The translations under genes were made by a program, and so were the position numbers. The notes beneath the pieces were generated by a model. That model had not been told where the DNA came from. It was given only the letters and a program-made list of their open reading frames with translations, and did not search any database. This document shows positions 34,408 to 43,063 of a DNA stretch of 64,000 bases, one piece after another (the first letter of the stretch is position 1; each line of letters begins with the position of its first letter). The stretch spans positions 1 to 64,000 of the forward strand of contig JAHECP010000004.1 of NCBI GenBank assembly GCA_024641665.1, written 5' to 3'. The DNA is from Acidobacteriota bacterium (GTDB lineage: Bacteria > Acidobacteriota > Vicinamibacteria > Vicinamibacterales > JAHECP01).

Positions 34408-36756
34408 CTACGGACGCTGCGTGGAGCCAGGACGCTGAATGTCGAGCTTCTTCATCCGCGCCTCGAGCGTCGTGGGTCGCAAGCCGAGCCGCTCGGCGGC
34501 CCCGTGCTTCCCTCGAACTCGCCAGCCGCTGTCCTGGAGCACCTGGAGGATGTGCGCCCGCTCCAGCGCGTTGAGGTCGGAGGGAGCCTCCGGTACCGGC
34601 GTCGCGGGCACCGGGGGCTCCAGCACGAGCGTCGGCCCGGACGCCAGGATCATCGCGCGCTCGACCACGTTGCGCAGCTCGCGGACGTTGCCAGGCCACG
34701 CGTAAGCGGCCAGCGCGGCCAGGCTCGCCGGATCCACCGTGCTGATGGGCTTGTCCATCGCCGCGGCGAACTCGTCCACGAACGCGTTGACGAGCAGCGG
34801 GATGTCGTCGGGCCGCTCGCGCAGCGGCGGCACCGTGATGGGAAACACGTTGAGCCGATAGTAGAGGTCCTGCCGGAAGGTGCCCGCCTGGGCCGCCCGC
34901 TCGAGGTCGCGGTGGGTGGCCGCGATGATGCGCACGTCCACGGTCACCGGCCGCGGACTGCCCAGCCGCTCGATCGTGCGCTCCTCGAGCACCCTGAGCA
35001 GCTTCACCTGCACCTCGGCGGGCAGGTCGCCGATTTCGTCGAGGAACAGGGTGGAGCCGTGCGCGAGCTCGAACCGGCCGATCTGCTTGGTCAGCGCCCC
35101 GGTGTAGGCGCCCTTCTCGCGGCCGAACAGCTCGCTTTCGATGAGCGCGCTCGGGATGGCGGAGCAGTTCACGCGGATCATCGCCCGGCCGCGCCGCTGG
35201 CTGGCCTCGTGGATGAGCGACGCGAAGCGCTCCTTGCCCGTCCCGGTCTCGCCCAGCAGGAGCACGGTCGAATTGGTCGCGGCGACCTGCTCGGCCAACG
35301 CGAGCACGTGGCGAAGCGCGGCGCTGCGCCCGACCACCAGATCCGTGTCGTAGCGCGGTCTGGTCTCGCGGCGCAGGTAGACGTTCTCCTGTTGCAGGCG
35401 GTCACGGAGCTCCTGGGCCTCGTCGAGCGCGTGACGCAGCTCCTGCTCCAGTCGCTTGCGATCCGTCACGTCCTGGACGGTGCCGACGATGCGCTGGGAC
35501 TCTTTCTCGGCCTTGTCCGTCAACGCGCGGGCCGTCTGCCGAAGCCAGATCGTGCCCCGGGTCGGATGCTCGTACCGATACTCGATCGCCATGCGGTCGG
35601 CGTCGCCGTTCAACAGCTGGCGCCGTTGCTCGAGCACCTCTTCCTTGTCGTCCTTGTGGACGTGCGCCAGCCAGAAGTCCCGGTCCTGGTCCTCGTTGCC
35701 GGGCCCGAGGCCGAGCATGTCGCGGAGACGCTCGTCGAAGAACGGGCGGTCGGCGCTGCCCCGCAACTCCGAGAACCCGACCTCGGCCACCTCGACCGCG
35801 GCAGCCAGGCGCGCCTCCTGCCGCTCGGCGAGCTCGGCCGCGCGGACGCGCTCGGTCACATCGACCGACACCCCGAACAGCCGGTCGGGGCCTTCGGGAC
35901 GGCCCCTGGTGTGCATCCAGCGCTCCGCGCCATCCGGCCGCACGATGCGGTACTGCTGTTCGAAACGGTCCCGGTTCCGGACGGACGCTTCGATCGCACG
36001 GGCCACCCTGTCGCGGTCGTCCGGGTGGACGATGGTCAAGAAGCGCTCGATGGTGCGCGTCTCCGCCGGGCCTTCGCCGTGCAGCCGGCGGAACTCCAGC
36101 GTGGCCCAGATGCGGCCCTTGGGGAGGTCGATCTCCCACAGGCCGGCCCCCGCCGATGCGGCAGCCAGCTCCAGCCGCGCCCTGCTCAATTGGAGCGCGT
36201 CGTGGGTGCGCTTGCGCTCCAGCGCGTTCACCAGCATTTCTGCGAGCAGGCGGAGCCGCGGGATGTAGGCGTCGGGCCACTCGCGCCCCTCGTGCATCGT
36301 CTGAATGATGATCACGTGGCCAAGCGCCGATCCCACCGGAATCGGGATGCTCAGGTTCGAGCCGACCGAGAACTGCTTCCGGCCGATGCGATCCTTGGCC
36401 GCTTCTGGAGGGAGGTCGGCCAGCCGCGACGCGCGGAAGGGTGTGCGTTCCACGACCAGTTTCTGGAAGGTCCAGGGGAAGAGCTTCGCGAGGTCGATGT
36501 CCTTGATGTCGAGATGCGCTCCCTCGGCGTACGACGCGTGGGTCACCCGGAGCACGTGCTGGTCGGCACTGGCCGCGAGCAGCCCACAGCGATCCGCCCT
36601 GAAGAACACCCGGACGTCGTGGAGGGCCCCTTCAACCACCGCATCGACGTCCTCGAGCGGCGCCGCCAGCAACCGGGCGGAGATGTCGGCCAGGAGCGTC
36701 TCGAACGCGAGACGTTCCTCGAAGGGCGCGTCCGAAGGCGGCCGGTCAGCACCCAT
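34408..36756 (-). CDS. Sigma-54-dependent regulator (GAF - PAS - PAS - AAA+ - Fis-type HTH)
   Basis: The 782-aa enhancer-binding protein has an N-terminal GAF-like domain (about 10-190). Two PAS domains follow (about 195-320 with IRPDGAERWMHTRGRPEG, and about 330-445 with PTRGTIWLRQTARALTDKAE). The AAA+ domain carries GETGTGKE, GAYTGA (about residue 548, the Tyr variant of the sigma-54 contact loop) and LFLDEIGDL. The C-terminal helix-turn-helix reads AAERLGLRPTTLEARMKKLD. No receiver domain. Its C-terminal helix resembles that of the 545-aa regulator, suggesting related DNA sites. A copy of the palindrome lies 54 bp upstream of its start codon. Confidence 0.93.
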   Translation of the reverse strand: MGADRPPSDAPFEERLAFETLLADISARLLAAPLEDVDAVVEGALHDVRVFFRADRCGLLAASADQHVLRVTHASYAEGAHLDIKDIDLAKLFPWTFQKLVVERTPFRASRLADLPPEAAKDRIGRKQFSVGSNLSIPIPVGSALGHVIIIQTMHEGREWPDAYIPRLRLLAEMLVNALERKRTHDALQLSRARLELAAASAGAGLWEIDLPKGRIWATLEFRRLHGEGPAETRTIERFLTIVHPDDRDRVARAIEASVRNRDRFEQQYRIVRPDGAERWMHTRGRPEGPDRLFGVSVDVTERVRAAELAERQEARLAAAVEVAEVGFSELRGSADRPFFDERLRDMLGLGPGNEDQDRDFWLAHVHKDDKEEVLEQRRQLLNGDADRMAIEYRYEHPTRGTIWLRQTARALTDKAEKESQRIVGTVQDVTDRKRLEQELRHALDEAQELRDRLQQENVYLRRETRPRYDTDLVVGRSAALRHVLALAEQVAATNSTVLLLGETGTGKERFASLIHEASQRRGRAMIRVNCSAIPSALIESELFGREKGAYTGALTKQIGRFELAHGSTLFLDEIGDLPAEVQVKLLRVLEERTIERLGSPRPVTVDVRIIAATHRDLERAAQAGTFRQDLYYRLNVFPITVPPLRERPDDIPLLVNAFVDEFAAAMDKPISTVDPASLAALAAYAWPGNVRELRNVVERAMILASGPTLVLEPPVPATPVPEAPSDLNALERAHILQVLQDSGWRVRGKHGAAERLGLRPTTLEARMKKLDIQRPGSTQRP

Positions 36757-36809
36757 TTTCGAGTAGGCTAACGATGCCCTGCCGACATTGAAAGCTCAGC
36801 AGCGGCGGC

Positions 36810-36825
36810 TCACGGCATGTTGTGA
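36810..36825. promoter_or_regulatory. Enhancer-like palindrome, site 2
   Basis: The plus strand reads TCACGGCATGTTGTGA; the reverse complement is TCACAACATGCCGTGA, one mismatch to consensus. It is centred 92 bp upstream of the -24 element at 36908. It also lies just upstream of the divergent 782-aa regulator gene, so it could serve autoregulation. Confidence 0.7.
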
Positions 36826-36907
36826 CGCCAGGTGGGAGGGCTCCGTCTGTCTCGAGATTCCCGCCCACTCGCGCGTGGTTCCCCCGACGCCCGGGACCGA
36901 CGGGGGC

Positions 36908-36923
36908 TGGCGCATCTCGTGCA
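36908..36923 (+). promoter_or_regulatory. Sigma-54 (-24/-12) promoter
   Basis: TGGCGCA-TCTC-GTGCA with correct GG/GC spacing. The predicted start near 36934 leaves a leader of about 88 bases before the ATG at 37022. Confidence 0.65.
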
Positions 36924-37021
36924 GGAGTATGACACGGACCGCCTGACCCAGGGGCCCGCGAACATGAGCGGGCCGGCAGATCGGTCGATCAGGGTCCCGG
37001 CACCGGGACCGGAGGACGAGG

Positions 37022-37648
37022 ATGCAGCAGCCAACCGGGCTGATTCGACGTGGATCTCGCGCAGCCGGACGGCCCGGGCCGGGCCTGATCGTCCTGGCGA
37101 TTGCCCTCGGCATGGCCTTCGCCGTGCAGCTCGGCGCCGCCGCGGTCAAGGTCCGCGTCGATTTCGACAAGGCCTTCGACTTCCGGCAGTCGCGCACGTG
37201 GGGCTGGAACCCGCAGGAGTCCGGACGCGTCATGCTGGCCCGCACACCGAGCGACGATCCCGAGGCCGTACGGCGGCGGGCGGAGCCGATCATCATGGAC
37301 GCCGTGAGCGCCGAGATGGCCCGCCGCGGTCTCGAGCAGGCGGCCGGGACGCCGGACCTCACGCTGACCTACTACCTGCTGCTGACGATCGGCACCTCGG
37401 CGCAGACCATGGGCCAGTTCCTGCCGGCGGTCTCCGCATGGGGCCTGCCGCCCTTCATGCAATCCACGACGTCGATCGAGGCCATCGAGCGGGGATCGCT
37501 CGTGCTCGACCTGAGCGCGAACGGTCAGGTGGTCTGGAGAGGCATTGGCGAAGCCCGGCTCAGCCTGGATCTCAACCAGGACAAGCGCGCGGCGCTCATC
37601 CGCGAGGCGGTCCGGGAGATCCTGAAGCGCTATCCGCCGAAGAAGTAG
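37022..37648 (+). CDS. DUF4136 domain protein, exported
   Basis: The 208-aa protein has an N-terminal hydrophobic signal (LIVLAIALGMAFAVQLGAAAV), then the DUF4136 pattern VRVDFDKAFDFRQSRTWGWN, PIIMDAVSAEMARRGLEQAA, LTLTYYLLLTIG and LVLDLSANGQVVWRGIGEAR. It is the second DUF4136 protein in the window and is divergent in sequence from the one at 31019. GGAGGACGAGG upstream fixes the start. It is the only gene behind its sigma-54 promoter. Its 3' end overlaps the convergent MscS gene by 53 bases. Confidence 0.87.
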   Translation: MQQPTGLIRRGSRAAGRPGPGLIVLAIALGMAFAVQLGAAAVKVRVDFDKAFDFRQSRTWGWNPQESGRVMLARTPSDDPEAVRRRAEPIIMDAVSAEMARRGLEQAAGTPDLTLTYYLLLTIGTSAQTMGQFLPAVSAWGLPPFMQSTTSIEAIERGSLVLDLSANGQVVWRGIGEARLSLDLNQDKRAALIREAVREILKRYPPKK

Positions 37649-39356
37649 CGGGCGGGTCCGGTATGGCCGGGGGCTGGAACCAGCGATCGCGCGGCACGAC
37701 CTTGGGCGCCTCGGGGTCGGCCTCGTACCTGGGCGACATGAGCTGCACGCCGTACTCGTTGAACGCATCGAGGATGTTGGCGTGCACGGCCGCCAGTGTC
37801 TTCCCGCGCTGGGCGGGTCGCTCGGGACAGAACAGCAGGGTGTAGTTGACGACGGCGTCCTCGAGGGCTGTCTGTCTCACGACCGGCGCCGGCTCGCGGC
37901 GGACGCCTGGCGTGCGGGCGGCCGCGAGGAGCAGCAGGGCCTGCACCTGCCGCCAGGGGACGTCGTAGCCGATCGTGACGGAGGTCGGGACGAACACGCC
38001 GTCGGTTTCGGCGAGCCGGGAGTAGTTGGTCACGGTCTGCGAGGCCACGACCGCATTCGGAATGGTGACGTCCTCGCCCCGGCCCGTCCTGATCTTCGAG
38101 GCGAGCGTGCCCAACTGCGTGACGGTGCCTTCGACACCGCCCACCGCGACGAAGTCCCCCACGCGGAGCGCGCGCGAGTAGGTCAACGTGAACCCGCTCA
38201 TCACCTGGTTCACGAGCCCGCTCGAGCCCAGCGAGACCACCAGGCCGACGAACACGCTCACGCCCTTGAACACGTCGGACTGGCTGCCGGGCAGGTACGG
38301 GTACGCGACCACCACCGCGAACAGCCACAGCGCGACCGTCAGGAGCTTGCGGGTCGGCCGGGCCGTCTCCGGGTGAACCAATGGGACGACGATCCGTCCG
38401 TCTTCGACCGCCTGGAAGAGCAACTGCGCGGTGCGGGACGCGAACCGCGTGAGCACCACGATCAGCAGGACCGTGAACAGACCCGGAATCGCGTGCAACG
38501 TGGCGACACCGGCCAGCGACAGCCGGTCCAGCAGGAACCCCCGCAGCGACTCGCCCCAGGGCCGCGTGTAGGGGAAACGCCGCAAGCTGAAGGTGAGCCA
38601 CGCGTAGGCGAAGACGAGGCCCAGCGCCCAGGTCAGGAACCTGATGATCCGCTGAAGGAACTCGATGATCCGCGTCGATCGGACGAACTCCACGTCGCCA
38701 ATCGCGCTCGCCTGCAGGCGTCGCCCCGCGGCGTCGCCCCACCGCCGGCTGGCGGCGATGCGCGCTCTCCTCAACAGCCAGATGACGGCGATCAGCGCCG
38801 CGGTGACGAGCAGCACCTGGAGCACCGCGACGAGCAGCTGACGCGGCCGGCGCAGCTCGCGAACCTCGTTCAGCGCCGTCCGCAGCCGCGAGACGGCGAG
38901 GGCGGCGGTCTCGGTCAGCGTTCCGCCGGCCAGCGCATCGACGTCGGACGACACGATCGCGAAGATGTCGCGCCCGCCGACCCGAACGACGATCAGCGTG
39001 CCGACCGCGCGGGTCTCGACCGGGCCCATGGTGCCGGCGTCGACGAGCCGATCGAGCGCCAGCTTCGCCGCGACCGCGCGCTCGGCGGGCGGCCGGCCGA
39101 GGAACGGCGCCCGGAACTGGACGATCGGGCGGTTGGCGTAGGTGAACGTGGCGGGCGGCCCCGCCGCGGCGTCGTCCGGTTCGACGGCCGCCGCGGCGAG
39201 CGCGGTTTCGGCAGCCGTCGGCACCTGCTGCGCCGCGGCGTCGGCGCCGGTCGGCGCCGGCTGCGCCGCGGCGGAGGATGCCAGTGCCGCCATGACCACG
39301 ACCAACACCAGAGAGGCGGAACGCGCGCGCAGCCGGCGAGGACACGTGTCGGTCAT
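37596..39356 (-). CDS. MscS family mechanosensitive ion channel
   Basis: The 586-aa protein has a signal peptide and a periplasmic N-terminal domain (about 30-170). Several transmembrane helices follow (about 170-380), with the pore-lining glycine-rich helix FVGLVVSLGSSGLVNQVMSG. The MscS beta domain reads VGDFVAVGGVEGTVTQLGTL, ASKIRTGRGEDVTIPNAVVA. It should release solutes on membrane tension. It lies 22 bases behind the beta-barrel gene and probably belongs to the transcript from the sigma-54 promoter at 42864. The C-terminal tail is Pro/Ser-rich. Confidence 0.93.
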   Translation of the reverse strand: MTDTCPRRLRARSASLVLVVVMAALASSAAAQPAPTGADAAAQQVPTAAETALAAAAVEPDDAAAGPPATFTYANRPIVQFRAPFLGRPPAERAVAAKLALDRLVDAGTMGPVETRAVGTLIVVRVGGRDIFAIVSSDVDALAGGTLTETAALAVSRLRTALNEVRELRRPRQLLVAVLQVLLVTAALIAVIWLLRRARIAASRRWGDAAGRRLQASAIGDVEFVRSTRIIEFLQRIIRFLTWALGLVFAYAWLTFSLRRFPYTRPWGESLRGFLLDRLSLAGVATLHAIPGLFTVLLIVVLTRFASRTAQLLFQAVEDGRIVVPLVHPETARPTRKLLTVALWLFAVVVAYPYLPGSQSDVFKGVSVFVGLVVSLGSSGLVNQVMSGFTLTYSRALRVGDFVAVGGVEGTVTQLGTLASKIRTGRGEDVTIPNAVVASQTVTNYSRLAETDGVFVPTSVTIGYDVPWRQVQALLLLAAARTPGVRREPAPVVRQTALEDAVVNYTLLFCPERPAQRGKTLAAVHANILDAFNEYGVQLMSPRYEADPEAPKVVPRDRWFQPPAIPDPPATSSADSASGSPGPPRG

Positions 39357-39378
39357 GGGGAAGCGCCCCGGTCGCGCT

Positions 39379-40215
39379 CTACTTCGGAAAGAGCAGCGTG
39401 ATGGTCGAGCGGAATTTCCACGACGATCCGCCGTCCGGCTTGGCCGCGTAGCCGCCGCCGCTGAGGCCGATGCTCATCGGCCGCTTGCCGAGCCGCACCA
39501 TCTTGCTGACGTTGAAGAGGATCGGCACCGTCCACGTCTGGCCGGCCTCCGCCTTCCAGTTCCCGGTCGACTCGGAGCTGAACCCGATCGTCACCGCGTT
39601 GCTGGTCGTGTACGAGACGAACGGCTGGAGGTACGACTGGTTGACGTTGGTGCGCGCGCTGTTGCCGGCGTACGACCACAACTGGTTGAAGAGCAGGCCG
39701 TAGGTCCAGGGCCCGGTCTGCTTCAGCACCAGAATGGACGGTCCCGCGGCCCATTTCTCAGTGCCGAGGAACGGGTCGGCGGTTGTCGGCAGCAGCAACG
39801 CCGGCCCCACGCCCCAGATGAACCGCTTCGGCGCCGCGGGCGAGACGAAGGCCGTGACGAGCAGGTCGCTCAGGCCGAAGGTCGGCTGGGCGCCCGGCAC
39901 GAGCGGCGGCTGGCTGAGCACGGGCACGATGACGCGGGCGATCAGGTTCCAGTCCTTGTTGAGCGAGAACGGCATGACCGGCTGGAAGTTGAGAAGGAAC
40001 CGCGTCTGTTCCTGGTCGGGGCCGAGACCATTGTCCCAGTTGAGCTGGAACGGCACGCTGACGAGGCTCGCGACCGGATTGGAAAGCTGCTTGGCCAGGG
40101 CGGCCTGGTCCTGCGCGGCGGGCTCCGCCTGCGGCGGCTGGGCGGAGACGGGCGTGGCCAGGACCGCGAACGCCAGCGGCACGAGTGAGAGACAGAGAAT
40201 CGAAACGCGCTTCAT
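39379..40215 (-). CDS. Outer-membrane beta-barrel protein of the transporter/porin type
   Basis: The 278-aa protein starts MKRVSILCLSLVPLAFAVLA with a signal peptide ending PVSAQ. Multiple amphipathic strands follow, typical of the neuromedin-U-like/'transporter' barrels of unknown substrate (PVASLVSVPFQLNWDNGLGP, LIARVIVPVLSQPP, FRSTITLLFPK at the C-terminus). A second ATG one codon upstream (40218) is equally possible. Between the small ORF at 40238 and the MscS gene it forms part of a minus-strand operon. Confidence 0.82.
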   Translation of the reverse strand: MKRVSILCLSLVPLAFAVLATPVSAQPPQAEPAAQDQAALAKQLSNPVASLVSVPFQLNWDNGLGPDQEQTRFLLNFQPVMPFSLNKDWNLIARVIVPVLSQPPLVPGAQPTFGLSDLLVTAFVSPAAPKRFIWGVGPALLLPTTADPFLGTEKWAAGPSILVLKQTGPWTYGLLFNQLWSYAGNSARTNVNQSYLQPFVSYTTSNAVTIGFSSESTGNWKAEAGQTWTVPILFNVSKMVRLGKRPMSIGLSGGGYAAKPDGGSSWKFRSTITLLFPK

Positions 40216-40237
40216 CATTAGGCCTCTTGTCACCCGA

Positions 40238-40375
40238 TCACCCACGCGCTGGGCGGACGGCCTTCACCACCGCGTCGAGGAACTGGTCCACGCCGAAAAC
40301 GCGGTCGAGAAGGTCACACAGCGTCTCGCCAGCGGCTTGGTCGGACTTCCTTGGACTCACCGGTTTCTCGGCCAT
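40238..40375 (-). CDS. Small acidic ORF of unknown function
   Basis: This encodes 45 residues starting MAEKPVSPRKSDQAAGETLC, then DLLDRVFGVDQFLDAVVKAV. An in-frame ATG at 40429 would give 63 residues. It fills the gap between two operon genes in the same direction. The amphipathic helix TLCDLLDRVFGVDQFL faintly recalls the GvpA/GvpJ start, but the rest does not fit. Function unknown. Confidence 0.4.
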   Translation of the reverse strand: MAEKPVSPRKSDQAAGETLCDLLDRVFGVDQFLDAVVKAVRPARG

Positions 40376-40432
40376 CGTCTCGAGCTCGCTGTCTTCTTCG
40401 AGTGTCCGAACCGCACGAAGGAACGGCACGTG

Positions 40433-42763
40433 TCAGCGGCGCCTGACGCCGCCGCTCGGACGGTAGCTTCCCGTCCGCTTCGACGCGCCGCTGCGCACAC
40501 GGCTCGCGTCGCGCGTGCGCTGGGCGCCCTCCGCGCGCGCGGCTGAATCGCGCTTCACCTGGCCGGCCGTCGCGGGATCCCAGCCTGGCGTGGACGCACG
40601 CTCGCGTGCGGTCGGCGCGGGGCGCTCCTGAGCCTGTTGGCGGCGCTGCGGCATCGGCTGCTCGACGCCGCTCCAGCCGCCGTTGCCGTACTTCTGCCAG
40701 CTGTCGCCCTGCTTTCGGTAGACGTTGCCGTCGCGGCCCGCGTACAGGTCGCCGCTGGCCGTTCGCCCGACGGCCGCGGCGCCGCCGGGTCCCGTGCGGC
40801 TCACGCCGGCGCGGCCCGCACCCGTGCGGGTCGTGCGCGTGGTCGTGCCCGTGATCCTGTCGGTGTACCGGGATGTCGTGGCCCACCGGTCGCCGCGCTG
40901 GACGCCGGTGGTTCCCCAGCTGCCATACACGTTCGAACCCTGCCTGGTCGAACCGTATGCGCCCGTGCGGGGGTTGTAGGCCTCGGCGGCTCCGCGGGCG
41001 CCGTACGGGCCGTAGGCCACGGCGCCACGCGAGTACGTTCCCGTTCTCGGGTTGTAGCGCGAGACCGCGCCGGCGCCGCCGTAGGGGCCGTAGGCCACGG
41101 CGCCGCGGGTGTACATCCCGGTCCACGGGTTGTACGCCGCGCCGTACCCGTAGGTCGGGTAGCGCGGGTAGTAGATCGGGTACGGACCGTACCAAACGTA
41201 TGGCCGATAGTAGTAGCCGGTCCCCCACACGACGCAGCCCCACGCGATCATCACCCCCGTGAAGGCCATCGCGGTCGCGAAGACCACCGCGTCGTCGTGC
41301 GACTCCTGCACCGTGACGTACGTGACGGCATGGGACGGCGAGCTCACCGGAATCTCGTAGATCGAGCGCGGCACCTCTCCGGTGACCTCCCACGGGCCCG
41401 TCGGCGTCCTCGACATGAACCAGACACCCTGGAAGCACATGTAGTAGAGGTCACCGACCTTCAGGATGTCCTTGTCCGTGTTGACCGCCCGCTGCACGGC
41501 GGTCGTCTCGATGGGCTGGAACTCGGGCGCTCCGCCCTGATACGCCACCTCGGGCGCCTGCAGCGTCCGGCTGACGCTCGCCGTCTGCGGAATCTCGGCG
41601 AGCAGCACGGCCTCGGCGGCCTGCGTCGTGCCCGGCACCGACGCGAGCACGCGCGACCGCTCGTGCTCGAGCGGGATCTGCTTGAATTCGGCGGGCAGGG
41701 TCGGCGTCGCAAACGTCCAGGGCCCCGTGAACTCCGGCGCCGAGAACCAGCGGCCGGCCACGAGAAAGTAGACCAGCCCCGTTCGGCCCAGCCGGAAGAC
41801 GTCGCTGTCGGTGTTGCCGACCCACAGCAGCTGCCCGGCTCCCTGCACGGCCACGTAGCTCGGCTCTCCCTTCAGCAGGATCAGCTCGGCCGGCTCGAAG
41901 CTGACGAATACTCTCGGCGCCTGGCTCGCGCTCACCTTCCGGCCGGGGAGACTCGCCTTCACCTCCGTCCAGTTGCCGTCGTCCGGTAGCTTCTTGAAGC
42001 TCGCTGGCAGGTCGCCGGCCGGCCCCCACGGTCCGTTCACGTCGGCCGCCTTCAGCCAGATCCGGTCGCTGTGAAGGTAGTAGGTCTTCGTCGGCCCGTG
42101 CTCGAAGAGATCCCAGTTGGTGTTGACCGCCGACCGCATGTCGCTCCCGGGAATCGGCGCCCAGACGGGCTCGCCGTCGAGGTTGACGAGCACGGCGGGC
42201 GTCCGGCTGAAGAAGATCGGAGGCGGATCCGCCTTCACCCCAACCACGTTCTTCGGGATGATCTGGCTCGTGTCGATGTTGACCAGCACACGGTCGAGCG
42301 CGATCACGCGCTCGTCGAGGGGCACCGCCGCACGGATCTCCTCCACGACGGTCCGGAGTTGATCGCGCTGGAGCGTGGGGAAGTTGGACTCGGTGATCCT
42401 GAACTCGGAGACACTCACCAGCCGTTCGTCGAGGGCGACGCTCGTGTCCGACTCCACCCGGACCGTGCCGAGGGCGGGTGCGGTCCCGCCCCGTGGCGTG
42501 TAGGCGACCGCCGCGTACAGCACGGCGTGCTTCAGGTCGGCCCAGCTCGCAACCTGCGGCTGGTAGACGACCAGGGTGGCGCCGCTGGCGGTCGTATAGC
42601 CGCGCGGCCAGCCGCCGTCGGGTGGCGCCTCGTCGGCCGCACCGGCCTGGCCGGGCGCCGGAGGCGCCTGCGCCCCGACGATCGGCGCGACCGGCGAGCC
42701 GAGCAGGCTGACGATGGTCAGCGCCGCGATGCGGGCCCTGAAGCGAGAGTGAGCGAGCAGCAT
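40433..42763 (-). CDS. Large exported protein with C-terminal Tyr/Pro/Gly repeats
   Basis: The 776-aa protein starts MLLAHSRFRARIAALTIVSL and has a signal peptide ending VGAQ. The first 500 residues hold repeated modules of the type WLKAADVNGPWGPAGDLPAS / FSAPEFTGPWTFATPTLPAE / WFMSRTPTGPWEVTGEVPRS, each with a GPW turn (at least three). A Tyr/Pro segment (YYRPYVWYGPYPIYYPRYP) follows, then three repeats with YNPRTGTYSRGAVAYGPYG. Similar proteins are sometimes annotated as carbohydrate-binding family V/XII. It is probably cell-surface exposed. The sigma-54 promoter at 42864 rules out the longer start at 42868. It is first gene of the unit reaching MscS. Confidence 0.8.
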   Translation of the reverse strand: MLLAHSRFRARIAALTIVSLLGSPVAPIVGAQAPPAPGQAGAADEAPPDGGWPRGYTTASGATLVVYQPQVASWADLKHAVLYAAVAYTPRGGTAPALGTVRVESDTSVALDERLVSVSEFRITESNFPTLQRDQLRTVVEEIRAAVPLDERVIALDRVLVNIDTSQIIPKNVVGVKADPPPIFFSRTPAVLVNLDGEPVWAPIPGSDMRSAVNTNWDLFEHGPTKTYYLHSDRIWLKAADVNGPWGPAGDLPASFKKLPDDGNWTEVKASLPGRKVSASQAPRVFVSFEPAELILLKGEPSYVAVQGAGQLLWVGNTDSDVFRLGRTGLVYFLVAGRWFSAPEFTGPWTFATPTLPAEFKQIPLEHERSRVLASVPGTTQAAEAVLLAEIPQTASVSRTLQAPEVAYQGGAPEFQPIETTAVQRAVNTDKDILKVGDLYYMCFQGVWFMSRTPTGPWEVTGEVPRSIYEIPVSSPSHAVTYVTVQESHDDAVVFATAMAFTGVMIAWGCVVWGTGYYYRPYVWYGPYPIYYPRYPTYGYGAAYNPWTGMYTRGAVAYGPYGGAGAVSRYNPRTGTYSRGAVAYGPYGARGAAEAYNPRTGAYGSTRQGSNVYGSWGTTGVQRGDRWATTSRYTDRITGTTTRTTRTGAGRAGVSRTGPGGAAAVGRTASGDLYAGRDGNVYRKQGDSWQKYGNGGWSGVEQPMPQRRQQAQERPAPTARERASTPGWDPATAGQVKRDSAARAEGAQRTRDASRVRSGASKRTGSYRPSGGVRRR

Positions 42764-42863
42764 GTCTGTCGTCCCAGCGTGTTCTGCGCAGATGTCCAGG
42801 AACGCATCGCCATCGCCGGGGGGCGGACCGTCCCGGTCGAGCGAGAAAGCTTGCCGTCCTCCG

Positions 42864-42879
42864 AGCAAGTTGCGGGCCA
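42864..42879 (-). promoter_or_regulatory. Sigma-54 (-24/-12) promoter
   Basis: The minus strand reads TGGCCCG-CAAC-TTGCT, a near-perfect RpoN promoter. The predicted start near 42853 gives a 90-base leader before the ATG at 42763. Confidence 0.78.
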
Positions 42880-42966
42880 GTCGCCGGCGTGAGGCGGCCG
42901 CCGAATGGCCGGAAAATCACGCTGAATCGACGCTCGTGGTCGAAGCTGAGTGGAGGAAACGGCCGC

Positions 42967-42982
42967 TCACAACATGCGGTGA
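42967..42982. promoter_or_regulatory. Enhancer-like palindrome, site 3
   Basis: TCACAACATGCGGTGA, flanked by GC on both sides (GCTCAC-N8-GTGAGC). It matches the consensus and is centred 97 bp upstream of the -24 element of the promoter at 42864. The 300-bp gap between the two genes here holds only this site and the promoter. Confidence 0.75.
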
Positions 42983-43063
42983 GCGCCCTGCCCTGCCGCG
43001 GTCATTTGCCTTCCAGCCATCTGGCCTCCGGCGCTTGATGGGGACGTTCGGCTGAGGCCCCTC

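Noticed and set aside
40238-40429. Gas-vesicle GvpJ-like protein
   Set aside because: Only the short helix TLCDLLDRVFG recalls the family; the following conserved residues and length do not match, and no gvp genes are nearby.
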